Shown one piece after another: positions 8,886 to 18,898 of a stretch of 64,000 nt of DNA (positions are counted from its first letter, which is position 1; every line of letters starts with the position of its first letter). Under the pieces are notes generated by a model. It saw only the letters and a list, made by a program, of their open reading frames with translations, was not told where the DNA came from and did not search any database. A program made the translations under genes and the position numbers. The DNA is from Pelotomaculum schinkii (lineage in GTDB: Bacteria > Bacillota > Desulfotomaculia > Desulfotomaculales > Pelotomaculaceae). The DNA lies in assembly GCF_004369205.1 (NCBI RefSeq), contig NZ_QFGA01000002.1:124001-188000 (forward strand), in the 5' to 3' direction.

Positions 8886-10430
8886 AACAATTTATCATCT
8901 CTCGGCAGAAGATCCCCACTTCCAAAGTGGGGGATGAATGCCGGTTACTGTCCCAGAACATATGTTTCAATCGCTGGCATTTTGTGGTACAATGAAAGTG
9001 GTCAATACGCGATAAAAAGAGGTGAAAAGCTATGATACGCGTTCTTAAGACCACTTTCCGAACATCAAAACACGAAATGGACAGATTGTTTGCCTGCAAC
9101 CGGGAATCGGCAAAAGCATGGAACGACTGCCTCAACTATGCCAGGGAATACCACAAAACCAACGGTAAGTGGATCGGCAAGAGTGACTTGCAAAACTTAC
9201 TAAGGGTCGGTATTATCTGCATAGCCAGAGTATCCAAGCTGTGCAGGAACGCTACCTGGATGCCAGGACCAACGCCAACAGAGCCAAACAAGCAGGGCAT
9301 GGACATGTCCGCTACCCATGGCGGCAGAAAAAGAATTACCCGACCAGGTGGAAAAAAGACGGTTTCACCATCCAGCCTAACGGCAAGATCGAGCTATCCA
9401 TGGGCATCCACAACGGTAAACGGGAGAAACCTATCATTGTTCACGTCCACCGCATCCCTCCACGAAAAGTCAAAGAGATTGAACTTGTCTGGGACCGCAA
9501 GCTGACACTGGCGATAAGCTACGATGATGGTACCCAGCCCCGGGAAAACCTCAATCGAGGCATCGCCGCCATCGATATGGGCGAAATTCATGGGATTGCC
9601 GCTGTAGCCGACACGGGTGAGGCGTTGGTTGTCACATCCCGGAAACTGCGCAGTGTCAAACGGCTGCGCAACAAGAAATTCAAGGAAATATACCAAAAGC
9701 GCAGCCGGTGCAAAAAAGGCAGCCGGAAGTGGAAGAAATACACCTGTGCCATTGCTCGCATAGGCAGCAAGACGGACAACCAGCAGCGGGACATTTTGCA
9801 CAAGATGAGCCACAAGTTTGTCGCCTGGGCCAACGACCAGGGGGTCAAAACGGCCGTAGTCGGCAACGTAGAGGGCGTGCAAAGGAACACGTCCAGGCGC
9901 AATAAGAAAAACCTTAAGCAGAAACGTCATTCCCGCGGATTAAACCAAAAGATGAGCCAATGGCCATTCGGGTTGTTGCTGGCTTATCTTACATACAAGC
10001 TGGCTGCTCTTGGTATCGACCTGATCAAGATTGATGAGAGTTATACTACGCAGACATGCCCTGTCTGTGGTCGGAAGAAAAAGCCTTCCGGCAGGACGTA
10101 TCAGTGTCATTGCGGGTACATATGCCATCGGGATGTGCATGGCGCAAGGAATATCTACGCCAAGCACAAATATGGCGAGATTCGAACACTGGATTGGAGT
10201 GTCGAAAACATCAAGTATCTACGGCCTGCTTCGTGAGAAGTAGAAAGTAGTAGAAGCCTGGAACCGGGCCCGATGGGAGGCAAAAGCCGTTGGTACCATT
10301 GTTGTCGGGAGAATCGGCAGGAAGGAAAGCATCCTTTGTGGATGAGGCTACCTGAACAGGTTGCTGCCAGAAATTCTTACCGGTAAGCTCCCTGAAGCCC
10401 CCACTTCTACAAGCGGGGGAGGTTCACTTG
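8886..10430 (+). mobile_element. IS200/IS605-type (IS1341-like, tnpB only) insertion element
   Basis: A tnpB reading frame is bracketed by subterminal hairpins of the IS200/IS605 kind. At the left, CCCCACTT/AAGTGGGG lies around 8912-8932. At the right, CCCCCACTT/AAGCGGGGG lies around 10398-10419 and is followed by GGTTCAC. No tnpA is present. The exact ends are estimated, because this family makes no target duplication. The right end abuts the aroA remnant and supplies its stop codon. The stretch from 10237 to 10420 would contain the omega-RNA scaffold that TnpB proteins of this family use. Confidence 0.75.
9032..10236 (+). pseudogene. tnpB: RNA-guided nuclease TnpB, frameshifted near codon 55
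   Basis: The N-terminus starts at ATG 9032 (AGAGGTG 7 nt upstream) and reads normally to KSDLQ. The frame then shifts at an A-run (about 9192-9195), and the rest continues in the next frame (KGRYYLHSQSIQAVQERYL...) to 10236. Restoring one A would give the usual DLQKLTKGRYYLHSQ. The RuvC residues look intact: D in AAIDMGEIHG, E in VVGNVEGV, D in CHRDVHGARN. The zinc ribbon CPVCG...CHCG is also intact. Unless the frameshift is an error or is bypassed by slippage, the gene is inactive. Host genes flank it on both sides. Confidence 0.85.
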
Positions 10431-10735
10431 CCCAGACGAAGTAACGAGGGACCACCTTCCTGCTCGACCAGCAATTTTTTAAGTACATCCTCAAATTCAG
10501 GAAAGGATACTTTAATGCATTCAGCGTCACGTACCAATGTTGTTCCCTCAGCCAGCAGGCCGTCCGGCAGTTCCTCCACCTTAGCTCCAAAGCCGGGCAG
10601 CAATCCGGCAACAGTTGAGATACGGTTGCTTTCTTTAACTTTCAGTTCCGCAGCAACCCGGATTTCTGTTGTTCCTGCAGCCAGCGCGGCGGCTCCAGCC
10701 TGGACCGGCACCTCGTAAATGAGGCGGGGAATCAA
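10424..10735 (-). pseudogene. aroA: aroA (EPSP synthase) remnant with 5' and internal deletions
   Basis: The 103-codon frame encodes IPRLIYEVPVQAGAAALAAGT and then AAELKVKESNRI, which are core EPSP synthase motifs from the C-terminal third. It runs to KVEELPDGL and then jumps to LAEGTTLVRDAECIKVSFPEFEDVLKKL, which is normally some 30-40 residues further on. The intervening segment, with the DHR motif, is missing. About 300 N-terminal residues are also absent, and the 3' end runs into the insertion element, which supplies the TGA. It lies 20 bp after aroF, where an intact tyrA/aroA would be expected. It cannot encode an active enzyme. Confidence 0.8.
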
Positions 10736-10758
10736 TACCCCAATGCTTCACAATAAGA

Positions 10759-11775
10759 TCAAGGCATTTTCCTTCCCATGACCCCGGCGATTTTCTTCAA
10801 GTCGGACATTACGTTAATAAAATTATTGGGGGTCAGTGACTGCTGCCCGTCACATAGAGCTTCGGCCGGGTTGGGGTGCATTTCTATCATCAGCCCATCG
10901 GCGCCCGCGGCTATTGCAGCCATAGACATGGCAGGGATATAGCGCCATTTGCCGATAGCATGACTGGGATCAACTATTACCGGGAGATGGGAAAGGTGCT
11001 TGACCACCGGGACAGCGGTGAGGTCAAGCGTATTCCTGGTATAACTCTCAAAGCTGCGGATACCGCGCTCGCATAAAATCACGTTGTAGTTGCCGCCGAC
11101 CATGATATACTCAGCCGCCATCAACCATTCTTCGATGGTAGCGGAGGGCCCCCTCTTCAGCACTACGGGTTTATCTACCTTGGCTACTTCCCGCAGCAGG
11201 AAAAAATTCTGCATATTGCGGGCGCCTATCTGTAATATATCGGCATATTCAGCGACCAAAGGGAGCGTCTTGGCGTCCATGACCTCGGTTACGATCAGGA
11301 GGCCGGTGGCCTCCCTGGCCTCGGCCAATAACCTTAAGCCCTCTTCCTCCAAACCCTGAAAGGAATACGGGGAAGTCCTGGGCTTGAAAGCCCCACCCCG
11401 CAACATTGTGACGCCGCAACTGCGTGCGATGCTTGCCGCCTCCATGAGCTGTTCCCTGCTTTCCACAGCACAGGGACCGGCTATCATATGAATGGTGTCC
11501 CCTCCGATTTCCAGGCCGCCGACCCTGATTACGGTATCTTCCTCCTGAAAGGTCCGGCTGGCAAGCTTGTAGGGTTGAAGAATAGGGACAACCCTCTCAA
11601 CAGAAGGCATCGCTTCCAGGCTAACGTCACCCAGGCTTATTTTATCCCCAATAGCGCCGATGATGGTACGCTCAACTCCACGGGAAAGGTGAATCTGGAA
11701 GCCAATCTTTTCCAGACGGAGCACAACGGCTTCTATCTCATCATCCGTAGCTTTATGTCTCATGACCACAATCAT
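10759..11775 (-). CDS. aroF: DAHP synthase, type I-beta with N-terminal ferredoxin-like regulatory domain
   Basis: A 338-residue 3-deoxy-D-arabino-heptulosonate-7-phosphate synthase, the first shikimate-pathway enzyme. Residues 1-70 form the small ferredoxin-like domain used for feedback control in this subclass (MIVVMRHKATDDEIEAVV). The barrel follows with IAGPCAVESREQL, RGGAFKPRTSPYSFQG, LQIGARNMQNF, VLKRGPSATIEEW and VIVDPSHAIGK. GGGGG lies 7 nt before the ATG. It is on the same strand as trpA but about 340 bp away, beyond a weak hairpin, so it may have its own promoter. Confidence 0.96.
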   Translation of the reverse strand: MIVVMRHKATDDEIEAVVLRLEKIGFQIHLSRGVERTIIGAIGDKISLGDVSLEAMPSVERVVPILQPYKLASRTFQEEDTVIRVGGLEIGGDTIHMIAGPCAVESREQLMEAASIARSCGVTMLRGGAFKPRTSPYSFQGLEEEGLRLLAEAREATGLLIVTEVMDAKTLPLVAEYADILQIGARNMQNFFLLREVAKVDKPVVLKRGPSATIEEWLMAAEYIMVGGNYNVILCERGIRSFESYTRNTLDLTAVPVVKHLSHLPVIVDPSHAIGKWRYIPAMSMAAIAAGADGLMIEMHPNPAEALCDGQQSLTPNNFINVMSDLKKIAGVMGRKMP

Positions 11776-12115
11776 TTTTTAACCCCCTTACCTCCCGTAA
11801 AGACAGATTAAATAATTATAATTCCCATTTACGTCAAGAGCACTCCACATGGAGTGCTGTGCCCGGCCATAAGGCCACCTTATCGCCCACACTGAAAATG
11901 AGAGTCCAGCAAACACCCATGCCCGATAAATGTGGGAGAAGAAATTCAATATATATAAAACTGCATCGCAGTTTTCTGCGATTGGAATCACATCCACATA
12001 AAGTATGGACAACTTTACCATCCTCTGTCAGTATAACATATTACTCTGATTCCACGATAAATAGTTCTACAAATTTAAATAATATTAGCATACCGGGCAA
12101 TAAATGGCAATGTTC
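11776..12115 (-). other. Intergenic region between trpA and aroF, with a weak terminator
   Basis: No convincing gene is seen here. On the minus strand an 8-bp stem with a 3-nt loop (AAAACTGC/GCAGTTTT, 11957-11975) is followed by an A/T-rich tail and may end the trp transcript. A palindrome AGCACTCC/GGAGTGCT lies at 11838-11857. A 77-codon minus frame over 11788-12021 has no ribosome-binding site and spans both hairpins, so it is not called. Confidence 0.4.
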
Positions 12116-12922
12116 TTAAATCGTATCCAATGCGAACCTGAGCCTCTCAACCAGGCCGGCAGCACATACAGCAGGTGATACCATTCCGCTCTCCGCAATA
12201 GCCTTCACAATAGCGCTTCCAATAACCACAGCATCGCAGTGAACCGCCGCTCTGGCCGCCTGTTCCGGGCCGGCGATCCCGAAACCTACGGCCAGAGGCA
12301 GGTTGGTATGACACCTGACCCTTGCAGTAAAGGCGGCCAGGTCGGTTTTTATTTCTGCTCTGGCGCCGGTAACACCTGCTACTGAAACACAGTAGATAAA
12401 ACCTGTCGCAGCTTTTGTGATTTTATGCAAACGGCCGTCGGTGGTGGTAGGCGCCACCAGGGGAATCAGGTCCAGGCCGGCCTCCAGGGCAGCTTCCCGC
12501 AGTGGAGCTGATTCCTCAAAAGGCAGGTCGGGTACGATTAACCCGTTGACTCCTGCCGCAGCGGCATCCCCGGCAAACTGCCGGATCCCGTACTGGTAGA
12601 GAGGGTTGTAGTACCCCATCAGGATGATTGGTTGGGGGCAATCCCTCCTTATATTCTCTACAGCATGCAGGATGCCGCTTAAGTCTACACCTGCAGCCAG
12701 GGCCCGGCAGGAAGCCTGCTGGATGACCGGGCCATCAGCCAGGGGATCGGAGAAAGGTATCCCGAGCTCAATAACATCGGCACCATTCGCAAACATTTGC
12801 CGTGCTATCTCAACTGTAGCTGCTAGGTTTAGGTCGCCCGCGGTGATATAGGCGATTAATCCTTTTCTCCCCTTAGACCGGAGCTTTTCAAGGCAGTCCG
12901 TAATTAGACCTTGCGCACTCAC
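12116..12922 (-). CDS. trpA: Tryptophan synthase alpha chain
   Basis: A 268-residue TIM-barrel protein that cleaves indole-glycerol phosphate and passes indole to TrpB. The catalytic Glu and Asp lie in [19 protein letters not shown]. The phosphate loop is in [10 protein letters not shown], and the [11 protein letters not shown] and [13 protein letters not shown] segments are typical. The start overlaps the trpB stop by 4 bp, so translation is coupled. It is the last gene of the trp operon. Confidence 0.97.
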   Translation of the reverse strand: MSAQGLITDCLEKLRSKGRKGLIAYITAGDLNLAATVEIARQMFANGADVIELGIPFSDPLADGPVIQQASCRALAAGVDLSGILHAVENIRRDCPQPIILMGYYNPLYQYGIRQFAGDAAAAGVNGLIVPDLPFEESAPLREAALEAGLDLIPLVAPTTTDGRLHKITKAATGFIYCVSVAGVTGARAEIKTDLAAFTARVRCHTNLPLAVGFGIAGPEQAARAAVHCDAVVIGSAIVKAIAESGMVSPAVCAAGLVERLRFALDTI

Positions 12923-14133
12923 ACCGTCACCCCCTGGGCGCCCGCCACGGCTGGGATATCCTTGTCGCCTCGCCCTGACAGGTTTACCATGATTATTTTT
13001 TCCGGAGAGAGAGAAGGCGCCAGCCGCACTGCCTCGGCCAGGGCATGCGCGCTTTCCAAAGCCGGTATAATACCTTCGGTGTGACAGAGCAGATGAAAAG
13101 CAGACAGCGCTTCAGCATCCGTCACGGAAGTATACCTTACCCGGCCGCTGTCTTTTAAATAGGCGTGTTCCGGTCCCACCCCGGGATAGTCCAGCCCGGC
13201 CGATATCGAATGGGCGCACTTAATCTGGCCGTTATCATCCTGCAAAACATAACTCAGTGTCCCGTGCAGCACGCCGGGGCTGCCACAGCTTAAGGTAGCG
13301 GCATGTTCTCCGGTTGCCAGTCCTCTCCCTGCCGCCTCAACCCCAACCAGCTTGACCTGCGGTTGATCTAGAAAGGCATGGAAAATTCCCATAGCGTTGC
13401 TCCCTCCACCTACACAGGCCACCACGTAATCGGGCAGCCGGCCGGCCTGTTCCATGGCTTGCTTGCCGGCCTCGTCGCCGATTACCGACTGGAAATCCCG
13501 GACCATGGCCGGGTAAGGATGCGGACCGGCCACCGACCCAATCAGATAGTAGGTATCTTCCACGTTGGTCACCCAGTCCCGGATGGCTTCATTCATAGCG
13601 TCCTTCAGGGTCCTGCTGCCGCTTGCGACAGGGATCACCTTGGCGCCCAAAAGCTGCATACGGTAAACGTTGGGGCTCTGCCGCCTGATGTCCTCCTCGC
13701 CCATGTAAACAGCACAGTCCAATCCGAACAGAGCTGCTGCGGTTGCAGTGGCCACACCATGCTGGCCTGCCCCCGTCTCGGCGATAACCCTCCTTTTTCC
13801 CATGCGGCGCGCCAGGAGTATTTGCCCGATGGTATTATTTATTTTGTGGGCGCCGGTATGGTTTAGATCCTCTCTTTTAAGGTAAATAGCAGCTCCCCTG
13901 CAGTGCTTTGTCAGCCCGGCGGCCTGGTAAAGGGGAGAAGGCCTGCCTACATAATTTTTTAGGTACAATTCCAGTTCACGGTGAAAATCCGGATCTTCCT
14001 GTGCCCTCCGATAAGCCTGCTCCAGTTCCTCCAGGGCAGGCATCAGTGTTTCCGGCACAAAGCGCCCGCCATATAGCCCAAAGTAACCTCTATTGTCCGG
14101 CAGAGCTGCTTTTTTATTGCTCAAATCCAACAC
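12919..14133 (-). CDS. trpB: Tryptophan synthase beta chain
   Basis: A 404-residue PLP enzyme that condenses indole with serine. The PLP lysine lies in [14 protein letters not shown], the phosphate-binding glycines are in [12 protein letters not shown], and the catalytic Glu region is [15 protein letters not shown]. It is the standard TrpB1 type that partners TrpA. The frame opens with a GTG at 14133, but GGGGG lies directly before it; a TTG at 14124 has better spacing and may be the true start. Confidence 0.97.
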   Translation of the reverse strand: MLDLSNKKAALPDNRGYFGLYGGRFVPETLMPALEELEQAYRRAQEDPDFHRELELYLKNYVGRPSPLYQAAGLTKHCRGAAIYLKREDLNHTGAHKINNTIGQILLARRMGKRRVIAETGAGQHGVATATAAALFGLDCAVYMGEEDIRRQSPNVYRMQLLGAKVIPVASGSRTLKDAMNEAIRDWVTNVEDTYYLIGSVAGPHPYPAMVRDFQSVIGDEAGKQAMEQAGRLPDYVVACVGGGSNAMGIFHAFLDQPQVKLVGVEAAGRGLATGEHAATLSCGSPGVLHGTLSYVLQDDNGQIKCAHSISAGLDYPGVGPEHAYLKDSGRVRYTSVTDAEALSAFHLLCHTEGIIPALESAHALAEAVRLAPSLSPEKIIMVNLSGRGDKDIPAVAGAQGVTV

Positions 14134-14749
14134 CCCCCTTGGCTGCCTGAATAAACAGCCTGATTTTTTCGGGATCTTTTTGCCCGCCGCTTTCCACCCC
14201 GCTTGAAACGTCCACGGCGTAAGGTCTGGTGGTTTCCACGGCCATCCTCACATTATCCGGCCTCAAGCCCCCGGCCAGGATGACCCGTCTTGCCGCCGCC
14301 AGTTCCCTGGCTATATTCCAATCGAAGCAGCGGCCCGTCCCCCCTGCTGCGCCCGGGACGTAGGTGTCGAGAAGGATAGCCTCAACGTCATAGTCCTTGA
14401 CCAGATCCAGGGTATTGGTGTTCCGTACCCGGAAGGCCTTAATAATCTTGTATTTAAGAGAACGGCAATACTTCGGCGTCTCTTCCCCGTGCAACTGCAG
14501 GGTATCCAGTCCACAGTAAGCCGCTGTTTCTTCGGCCAGGGCAACTGGGGCGTTGACAAAAACCCCCACCCTGGCTATAAAGGGCGGCAGCTGGGTACAG
14601 ATATCCCGGACTACTTCCCTTGGCACCTGACGTGGTCCCGGTGCAAAGACAAAGCCTAAAGCGTCAGCCCCGGCGTCTACCGCTGCCATTGCTCCAGCCA
14701 AATCTTTAATGCCGCATATTTTAATTCTAACCGGGTTAATTGTTTTCAT
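14114..14749 (-). CDS. trpF: Phosphoribosylanthranilate isomerase
   Basis: About 211 residues; isomerises PRA to CdRP. Motifs are [19 protein letters not shown] at the start (catalytic Cys in KICG), LQLHGEET, and the phosphate site [11 protein letters not shown] with VDVSSGVE. The start at 14749 ([10 protein letters not shown]) is chosen because AGGTG lies 9 nt upstream; the frame itself is open 12 nt further. It overlaps both trpC and trpB slightly, as expected in a compact operon. Confidence 0.95.
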   Translation of the reverse strand: MKTINPVRIKICGIKDLAGAMAAVDAGADALGFVFAPGPRQVPREVVRDICTQLPPFIARVGVFVNAPVALAEETAAYCGLDTLQLHGEETPKYCRSLKYKIIKAFRVRNTNTLDLVKDYDVEAILLDTYVPGAAGGTGRCFDWNIARELAAARRVILAGGLRPDNVRMAVETTRPYAVDVSSGVESGGQKDPEKIRLFIQAAKGGVGFEQ

Positions 14750-15557
14750 AATCTTGCTCACCTGTATTTTTCCTTAAGCCGGGTCCGGCCAGTTTTAATA
14801 AAGCGCGGCCTGGGAAAGGGTTAGCCGACAGGGCTTCACCCACCAGGGCTGCGTGTATGCCCGACTCCAAAAGCCGCAGGATATCGTTATGGTCCTTTAT
14901 CCCGCTCTCCGACACAACCGTGATATTTTCCCTGTCAATCAACTCCGCCAGCCTGAAGGTATGGGTCAGGTCGGTTTTAAAAATTTTCAAGTCACGGTTA
15001 TTGATACCAATCATTTCAGCTCCCGCGGCAAGAGCGCGGTCCAGTTCCTCTTCCGTGTGAACTTCCACCAGGCAGGACATGCCCATTCCTTCGGCAAGTG
15101 CTTTTAATTGAGCCAGTTCTTCATCCGTAAGGATAGAAGCAATCAGAAGCACTGCATCGGCCCCTAAAATTAAGGATTCATAAATCTGGTAGGGGTCGAT
15201 GATAAAGTCCTTGCGCAGGAGCGGCAGGTGGACCGCCTCTCGTACCATGGCCAGGTGGGAAGGGTGACCGAGGAAGAATTTTTCCTCGGTCAGTATCGAT
15301 ACCGCGGCTGCGCCGGCTCCCTGGTATTGAACCGCAAGCTCCACAGGATTATAGGATTGACGTAAAATCCCTTTGGATGGTGAGGCTTTTTTGGCCTCAG
15401 CGATAATGGCCACCCGGCCAGGCCGGCGCAGTGCGGCGGTAAAATTACGAGCAGGTGGACTATCCGGCAGCCGGGTCTCCAAGAAGGCGAGGGGCATGAC
15501 CTGTTTGCGTTCAACCAGTTCCTTTTTCTTATGAGCTACAATCTGCTCAAGGATCAT
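14736..15557 (-). CDS. trpC: Indole-3-glycerol phosphate synthase
   Basis: A 273-residue TIM barrel that closes the indole ring. Visible are IAEAKKASPSKGILR (catalytic Lys), LTEEKFFLGH, LLRKDFIIDPYQIYES, EVHTEEELDRALAAG, IGINNRDL and VSESGIK. Its start overlaps the trpD stop by 4 bp. It is not fused to TrpF, unlike in enterobacteria. Confidence 0.97.
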   Translation of the reverse strand: MILEQIVAHKKKELVERKQVMPLAFLETRLPDSPPARNFTAALRRPGRVAIIAEAKKASPSKGILRQSYNPVELAVQYQGAGAAAVSILTEEKFFLGHPSHLAMVREAVHLPLLRKDFIIDPYQIYESLILGADAVLLIASILTDEELAQLKALAEGMGMSCLVEVHTEEELDRALAAGAEMIGINNRDLKIFKTDLTHTFRLAELIDRENITVVSESGIKDHNDILRLLESGIHAALVGEALSANPFPGRALLKLAGPGLRKNTGEQDYENN

Positions 15558-16591
15558 TGAACCACCGCCTGGGAAGGCGCACAGCGCCGGGTAAAATCGA
15601 CCAGTTTCTGGAGTTTACCCAGGGCAGCGCCGCTATCGATGCTGCAGGCAGCCATTTTCAGGGCTTCTGCAATACCACCGGCAGCTCCCCCGGCAACTAA
15701 CCCCAGGGCGGCATTAATGAGGACTACATCACGACGCGGCCCTTTCTCCCCTTCCAGGATGGACAGGGTAACCATGGCGTTCTCACTTGGTGTCCCCCCC
15801 GCCAGGGCGGAAACAGGCGCGTATTTAAAACCAAAGCGTGCCGGGTCCAGGGTGCCCTTACGGACAGAACCTTCTTTAACTTCACAGAGGACGGAAGGAC
15901 CGGCCAGGGAAACCTCGTCAAGACCTCCTGCCCCGTGCACCACGAAGGCCCGGACCGAGCCGAGCCTGGCCAGCACTCTGGCCAGCGTCTCCGCAAGCGG
16001 CGGGTTGTAGACACCCAAAACCTGCGCCCCGGCCCCGGCCGGGTTGGTGAGGGGCCCCAGAATATTAAAGACGGTGCGGATACCGATCTCACGGCGCGGG
16101 CCTGCGGCGTATTTCATAGAGTGGTGCAGGGACGGCGCAAACAGAAAGGCTATGCCAACCTCACGCAGGCAGGCCTCCACAGCTTCCCGTGCGAGGTCAA
16201 CCCTTACCCCAAGTTCCTCCAGTGCGTCAGCGCTGCCACTGCGGCTTGAAACAGACCGGTTTCCATGCTTGGCGACGGGTAAGCCGGCTCCCGCCACCAC
16301 AAAGGCAGCAGTGGTGGAAATATTGAAGGTCCCTGAACCGTCTCCCCCGGTTCCGCAGGTGTCAACCAGGACCGGGTAGTCCGATTTGACCGGCTCTGCT
16401 TTCTGCCTCATCACCCGTGCAAAACCGGTAATTTCCTCCACAGTCTCACCCTTCAGGCTCATCGCCGTCAGCAATGAGGCGATCTGCGCGGAGCTCGTTT
16501 CCCCCGCCATAATTTTCTCCATAACTGCGGCAGCCTCTCCTTCTGTAAGGTGCTGACCGCAAACGACCTTTCTAATTGCTTCTTTAATCAC
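15554..16591 (-). CDS. trpD: Anthranilate phosphoribosyltransferase
   Basis: A 345-residue enzyme that transfers phosphoribose to anthranilate. The PRPP motif is DTCGTGGDGSGTFNISTT, and the anthranilate-binding region KHGNRSVSSRSGSAD is intact. The start is GTG 16591, with GAGGAGG 8 nt upstream. It is stand-alone (not fused to TrpG) and is separated from trpG by about 120 bp that hold a repeat element, the only sizeable gap in the operon. Confidence 0.96.
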   Translation of the reverse strand: MIKEAIRKVVCGQHLTEGEAAAVMEKIMAGETSSAQIASLLTAMSLKGETVEEITGFARVMRQKAEPVKSDYPVLVDTCGTGGDGSGTFNISTTAAFVVAGAGLPVAKHGNRSVSSRSGSADALEELGVRVDLAREAVEACLREVGIAFLFAPSLHHSMKYAAGPRREIGIRTVFNILGPLTNPAGAGAQVLGVYNPPLAETLARVLARLGSVRAFVVHGAGGLDEVSLAGPSVLCEVKEGSVRKGTLDPARFGFKYAPVSALAGGTPSENAMVTLSILEGEKGPRRDVVLINAALGLVAGGAAGGIAEALKMAACSIDSGAALGKLQKLVDFTRRCAPSQAVVQ

Positions 16592-16620
16592 TCAGCTTAC
16601 CTCCTCTCAGCTATGCTAAT

Positions 16621-16693
16621 GGTCGTGGGACGTGGGTATATCCTGCATTCCTATGGGGTCGTAGGAAGCAAAAGAACCGTCCCCCTGCTTCCT
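16621..16693 (+). repeat. Composite heptamer repeat plus hairpin inside the trp operon
   Basis: The stretch 16621-16660 (GTCGTGGGACGTGGGTATAT, then CCTGCATTCCTATGGGGTC) is a copy of the dispersed repeat family also found at 26130, 39482, 42045 and 42553. It is followed by a hairpin with arms AGGAAGCA (16663-16670) and TGCTTCCT (16686-16693) around an AACCGTCCCC loop. The insertion lies between trpG and trpD and could affect mRNA stability or distal expression; that is inference. Confidence 0.7.
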
Positions 16694-16710
16694 GAGCTAA
16701 ACAAAATCCG

Positions 16711-17280
16711 TTAATAGGCTAGTGCCAGGAAGTTCTGCAGCAGGCGGTGGCCGTGCTCGCTAAGTATAGATTCCGGGTGGAACTGCACTCCCTCCACCGT
16801 ACAGCTGCGGTGCCGGAGACCCATCACCTCGCCTTCCATGGTATAAGCTGTTATCTCCAGGCAATCGGGGATGCTTTCCCGCTCGACCAGGAGCGAATGA
16901 TAGCGGGTGGCGGTAAACGGCTTTGGAATCTGGCGGAAAATTGTCCGGCCGTCGTGGTGAATCGGGGAGGTCTTACCGTGCATCAATCTCTCCGACCGCA
17001 CTACCCTGCCGCCGAAGCACTGCCCAATGGCCTGGTGCCCGAGACAAACACCCAGGATGGGTACTACGCCTGCAAAGCGCCTGATTACCTCCATGGATAC
17101 ACCCGCCTCGTTTGGAGTGCAGGGACCGGGGGATATTACCAGGTGCTGCGGTTTGAGTTCCTCAATTTCTTCGCAGGTAATCGTGTCATTGCGGTACACC
17201 CGGACCTCCTGGCCCAGCTCACCCAGATACTGGACCAGGTTGTAAGTAAATGAATCATAATTGTCAATCATCAGCACCAC
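16711..17280 (-). CDS. trpG: Anthranilate synthase glutamine amidotransferase subunit
   Basis: A 189-residue class I amidotransferase that supplies ammonia to TrpE. The nucleophile lies in [13 protein letters not shown], and the His and Glu of the triad in [13 protein letters not shown]. The start overlaps the trpE end by 17 bp. It might double as PabA, which is common when no separate pabA exists; this cannot be judged here. Confidence 0.95.
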   Translation of the reverse strand: MVLMIDNYDSFTYNLVQYLGELGQEVRVYRNDTITCEEIEELKPQHLVISPGPCTPNEAGVSMEVIRRFAGVVPILGVCLGHQAIGQCFGGRVVRSERLMHGKTSPIHHDGRTIFRQIPKPFTATRYHSLLVERESIPDCLEITAYTMEGEVMGLRHRSCTVEGVQFHPESILSEHGHRLLQNFLALAY

Positions 17281-18742
17281 ACTGTCCGACCTCCTCCAGT
17301 GTTTTAATCAGCGCCATAGCTTTGTTTTGGGTTTCCCGGTATTCCATTTCGGGGTCGGAATCGGCGACAATCCCGGCTCCGGCCTGAACATAGGCGCAGC
17401 CATTATGGATAACTACCGTCCTTATGGCAATGGCCGTATCCAGGTTGCCTGAAAAACCGAAATAGCCGATTGCTCCGGCATATATTCCCCGCGCCTCCGG
17501 CTCCAGCTCGGAAATTATTTCCATAGCCCGCACCTTGGGGGCTCCAGTGACCGTGCCGGCGGGGAAACATGCTTTGAGTGCGTCAAAGACATTTAAGCCT
17601 GGAGCTATACGGCCCGTGACATGGGATACCAGGTGCATCACATGCGAAAATTTTTCTACTTCCATCAAACGGGACACTCTTACACTGCCTGTTTCAGACA
17701 CTTTGCCCAGGTCATTGCGGCCCAGGTCTACCAGCATCAGGTGCTCGGCCCTTTCTTTGGCGTCTTCCAGAAGGTCTTTGGCCAGGCGCTGGTCGGCCTC
17801 AGGCCCATCCCCGCGCGGACGGGTGCCGGCAATTGGACAGGTCTCCACCGTACCGCCATCCAGCCGTACCAGCATCTCAGGTGAAGACCCGATTATCTTG
17901 GCGTCGCCAAAATCCAGATAATACAGGTACGGAGAGGGATTCAGAGACCGCAATCTACGGTAGACTTTAAATGAATCACCATGAAAAGGCATGCTAAGTC
18001 TTCGCGACAGTACCACCTGCAGAACATCCCCCGCCTTTATGTACTCTTTGGCCCGCGCCACACCAGCCTTAAACTCTGCAGCTGTAATATTGGACTCGAC
18101 CGGACCAAAACCGGCGGAAGGTTTGCCAGCCCCATCCTTTGCGGCCAGTCTGCCACAAATTGCCCTGGCCACTTCCGCAATCCGCCGTTCAGCCTCGTCG
18201 TAGGCATGATCAGGGCAATTGCCGGGCCGGCTGTTAATAACGATGGTCAAGGACCTGCTGACGTGGTCAAAAATCAACACCGTACCAGCGAAGATAAAGC
18301 TGCAGTCCGGCAGATCCGGCGCCCCACAGCGAGGCAAATTGACTCTTTCCATAAAACGGACTGCGTCATAGCTGAGATAACCCACCGCGCCTCCGGAAAA
18401 ACGGGGCAGTCCGGGCGCCGGGTAAACCCGGTACTTGGAAATAATCCGGGCCAAATTTTCCAGCGGGGAGCCCTGTAAGGCTTCCTGCTGCCCTGCTGCG
18501 GTAATAAACGATGTTTCTCCACGGGAGGAAAAGAGTAAAAAAGGGTCACAGCCGATAAAGGAGTGCCGGGCCAGGTTCTCTCCACCTTCGACGCTTTCCA
18601 GGAGGTAGGCCGGGCCTTGTGGTGATACTTTTTTGTAGACACTGATAGGTGTGTCCAAATCGGCGTTGATTACTTGACTGACCGGAATCAGATCGTAGCG
18701 CTTACTTAATGACAGGTATTCTCCTTTGCCCGGTGAACTCAA
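17264..18742 (-). CDS. trpE: Anthranilate synthase component I
   Basis: About 492 residues; converts chorismate to anthranilate. The tryptophan feedback motif [19 protein letters not shown] is present near residue 50, so the enzyme should be inhibited by tryptophan. The C-terminal chorismate core shows [32 protein letters not shown] and [16 protein letters not shown]. The start is taken as TTG 18742 because AAGGAGGT lies exactly 7 nt upstream; the longer frame to 18796 would put coding sequence in the leader. The operon leader with NAG triplets and a terminator lies directly upstream. Confidence 0.95.
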   Translation of the reverse strand: MSSPGKGEYLSLSKRYDLIPVSQVINADLDTPISVYKKVSPQGPAYLLESVEGGENLARHSFIGCDPFLLFSSRGETSFITAAGQQEALQGSPLENLARIISKYRVYPAPGLPRFSGGAVGYLSYDAVRFMERVNLPRCGAPDLPDCSFIFAGTVLIFDHVSRSLTIVINSRPGNCPDHAYDEAERRIAEVARAICGRLAAKDGAGKPSAGFGPVESNITAAEFKAGVARAKEYIKAGDVLQVVLSRRLSMPFHGDSFKVYRRLRSLNPSPYLYYLDFGDAKIIGSSPEMLVRLDGGTVETCPIAGTRPRGDGPEADQRLAKDLLEDAKERAEHLMLVDLGRNDLGKVSETGSVRVSRLMEVEKFSHVMHLVSHVTGRIAPGLNVFDALKACFPAGTVTGAPKVRAMEIISELEPEARGIYAGAIGYFGFSGNLDTAIAIRTVVIHNGCAYVQAGAGIVADSDPEMEYRETQNKAMALIKTLEEVGQCGADD

Positions 18743-18839
18743 GGGCTTTACCTCCTTAAAAGAACACATTACCTCTGCTGACCTGTGTGCTAACAAGCGG
18801 CCTATGGTTCGGGACTATAATCGTATGGGTAATTACCCC

Positions 18840-18874
18840 AAAAAAGCAAAAACCGGCACTCAAACGAGTGCCGG
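18840..18874 (-). terminator. Attenuator terminator of the trp operon
   Basis: Reading the minus strand, a 9-bp GC-rich stem CCGGCACTC/GAGTGCCGG with a GTTT loop (18853-18874) is followed by TTTTTGCTTTTT. It lies about 100 nt before the trpE start and after the NAG array, so transcription must pass it to reach trpE. A partial alternative pairing is possible between GAGAGTTCGG at the end of the array (about 18904-18895) and the 5' arm of this stem. That would be an antiterminator; the pairing is imperfect. Confidence 0.85.
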
Positions 18875-18898
18875 CGGAATTCCAATTCCAGCAACCGA

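Noticed and set aside
9394-9930. 178-codon minus-strand frame inside tnpB
   Set aside because: Opposite-strand shadow; tnpB on the plus strand shows clear catalytic motifs.
13378-13866. 162-codon plus-strand frame opposite trpB
   Set aside because: Shadow of the GC-rich trpB gene; no ribosome-binding site or family features.
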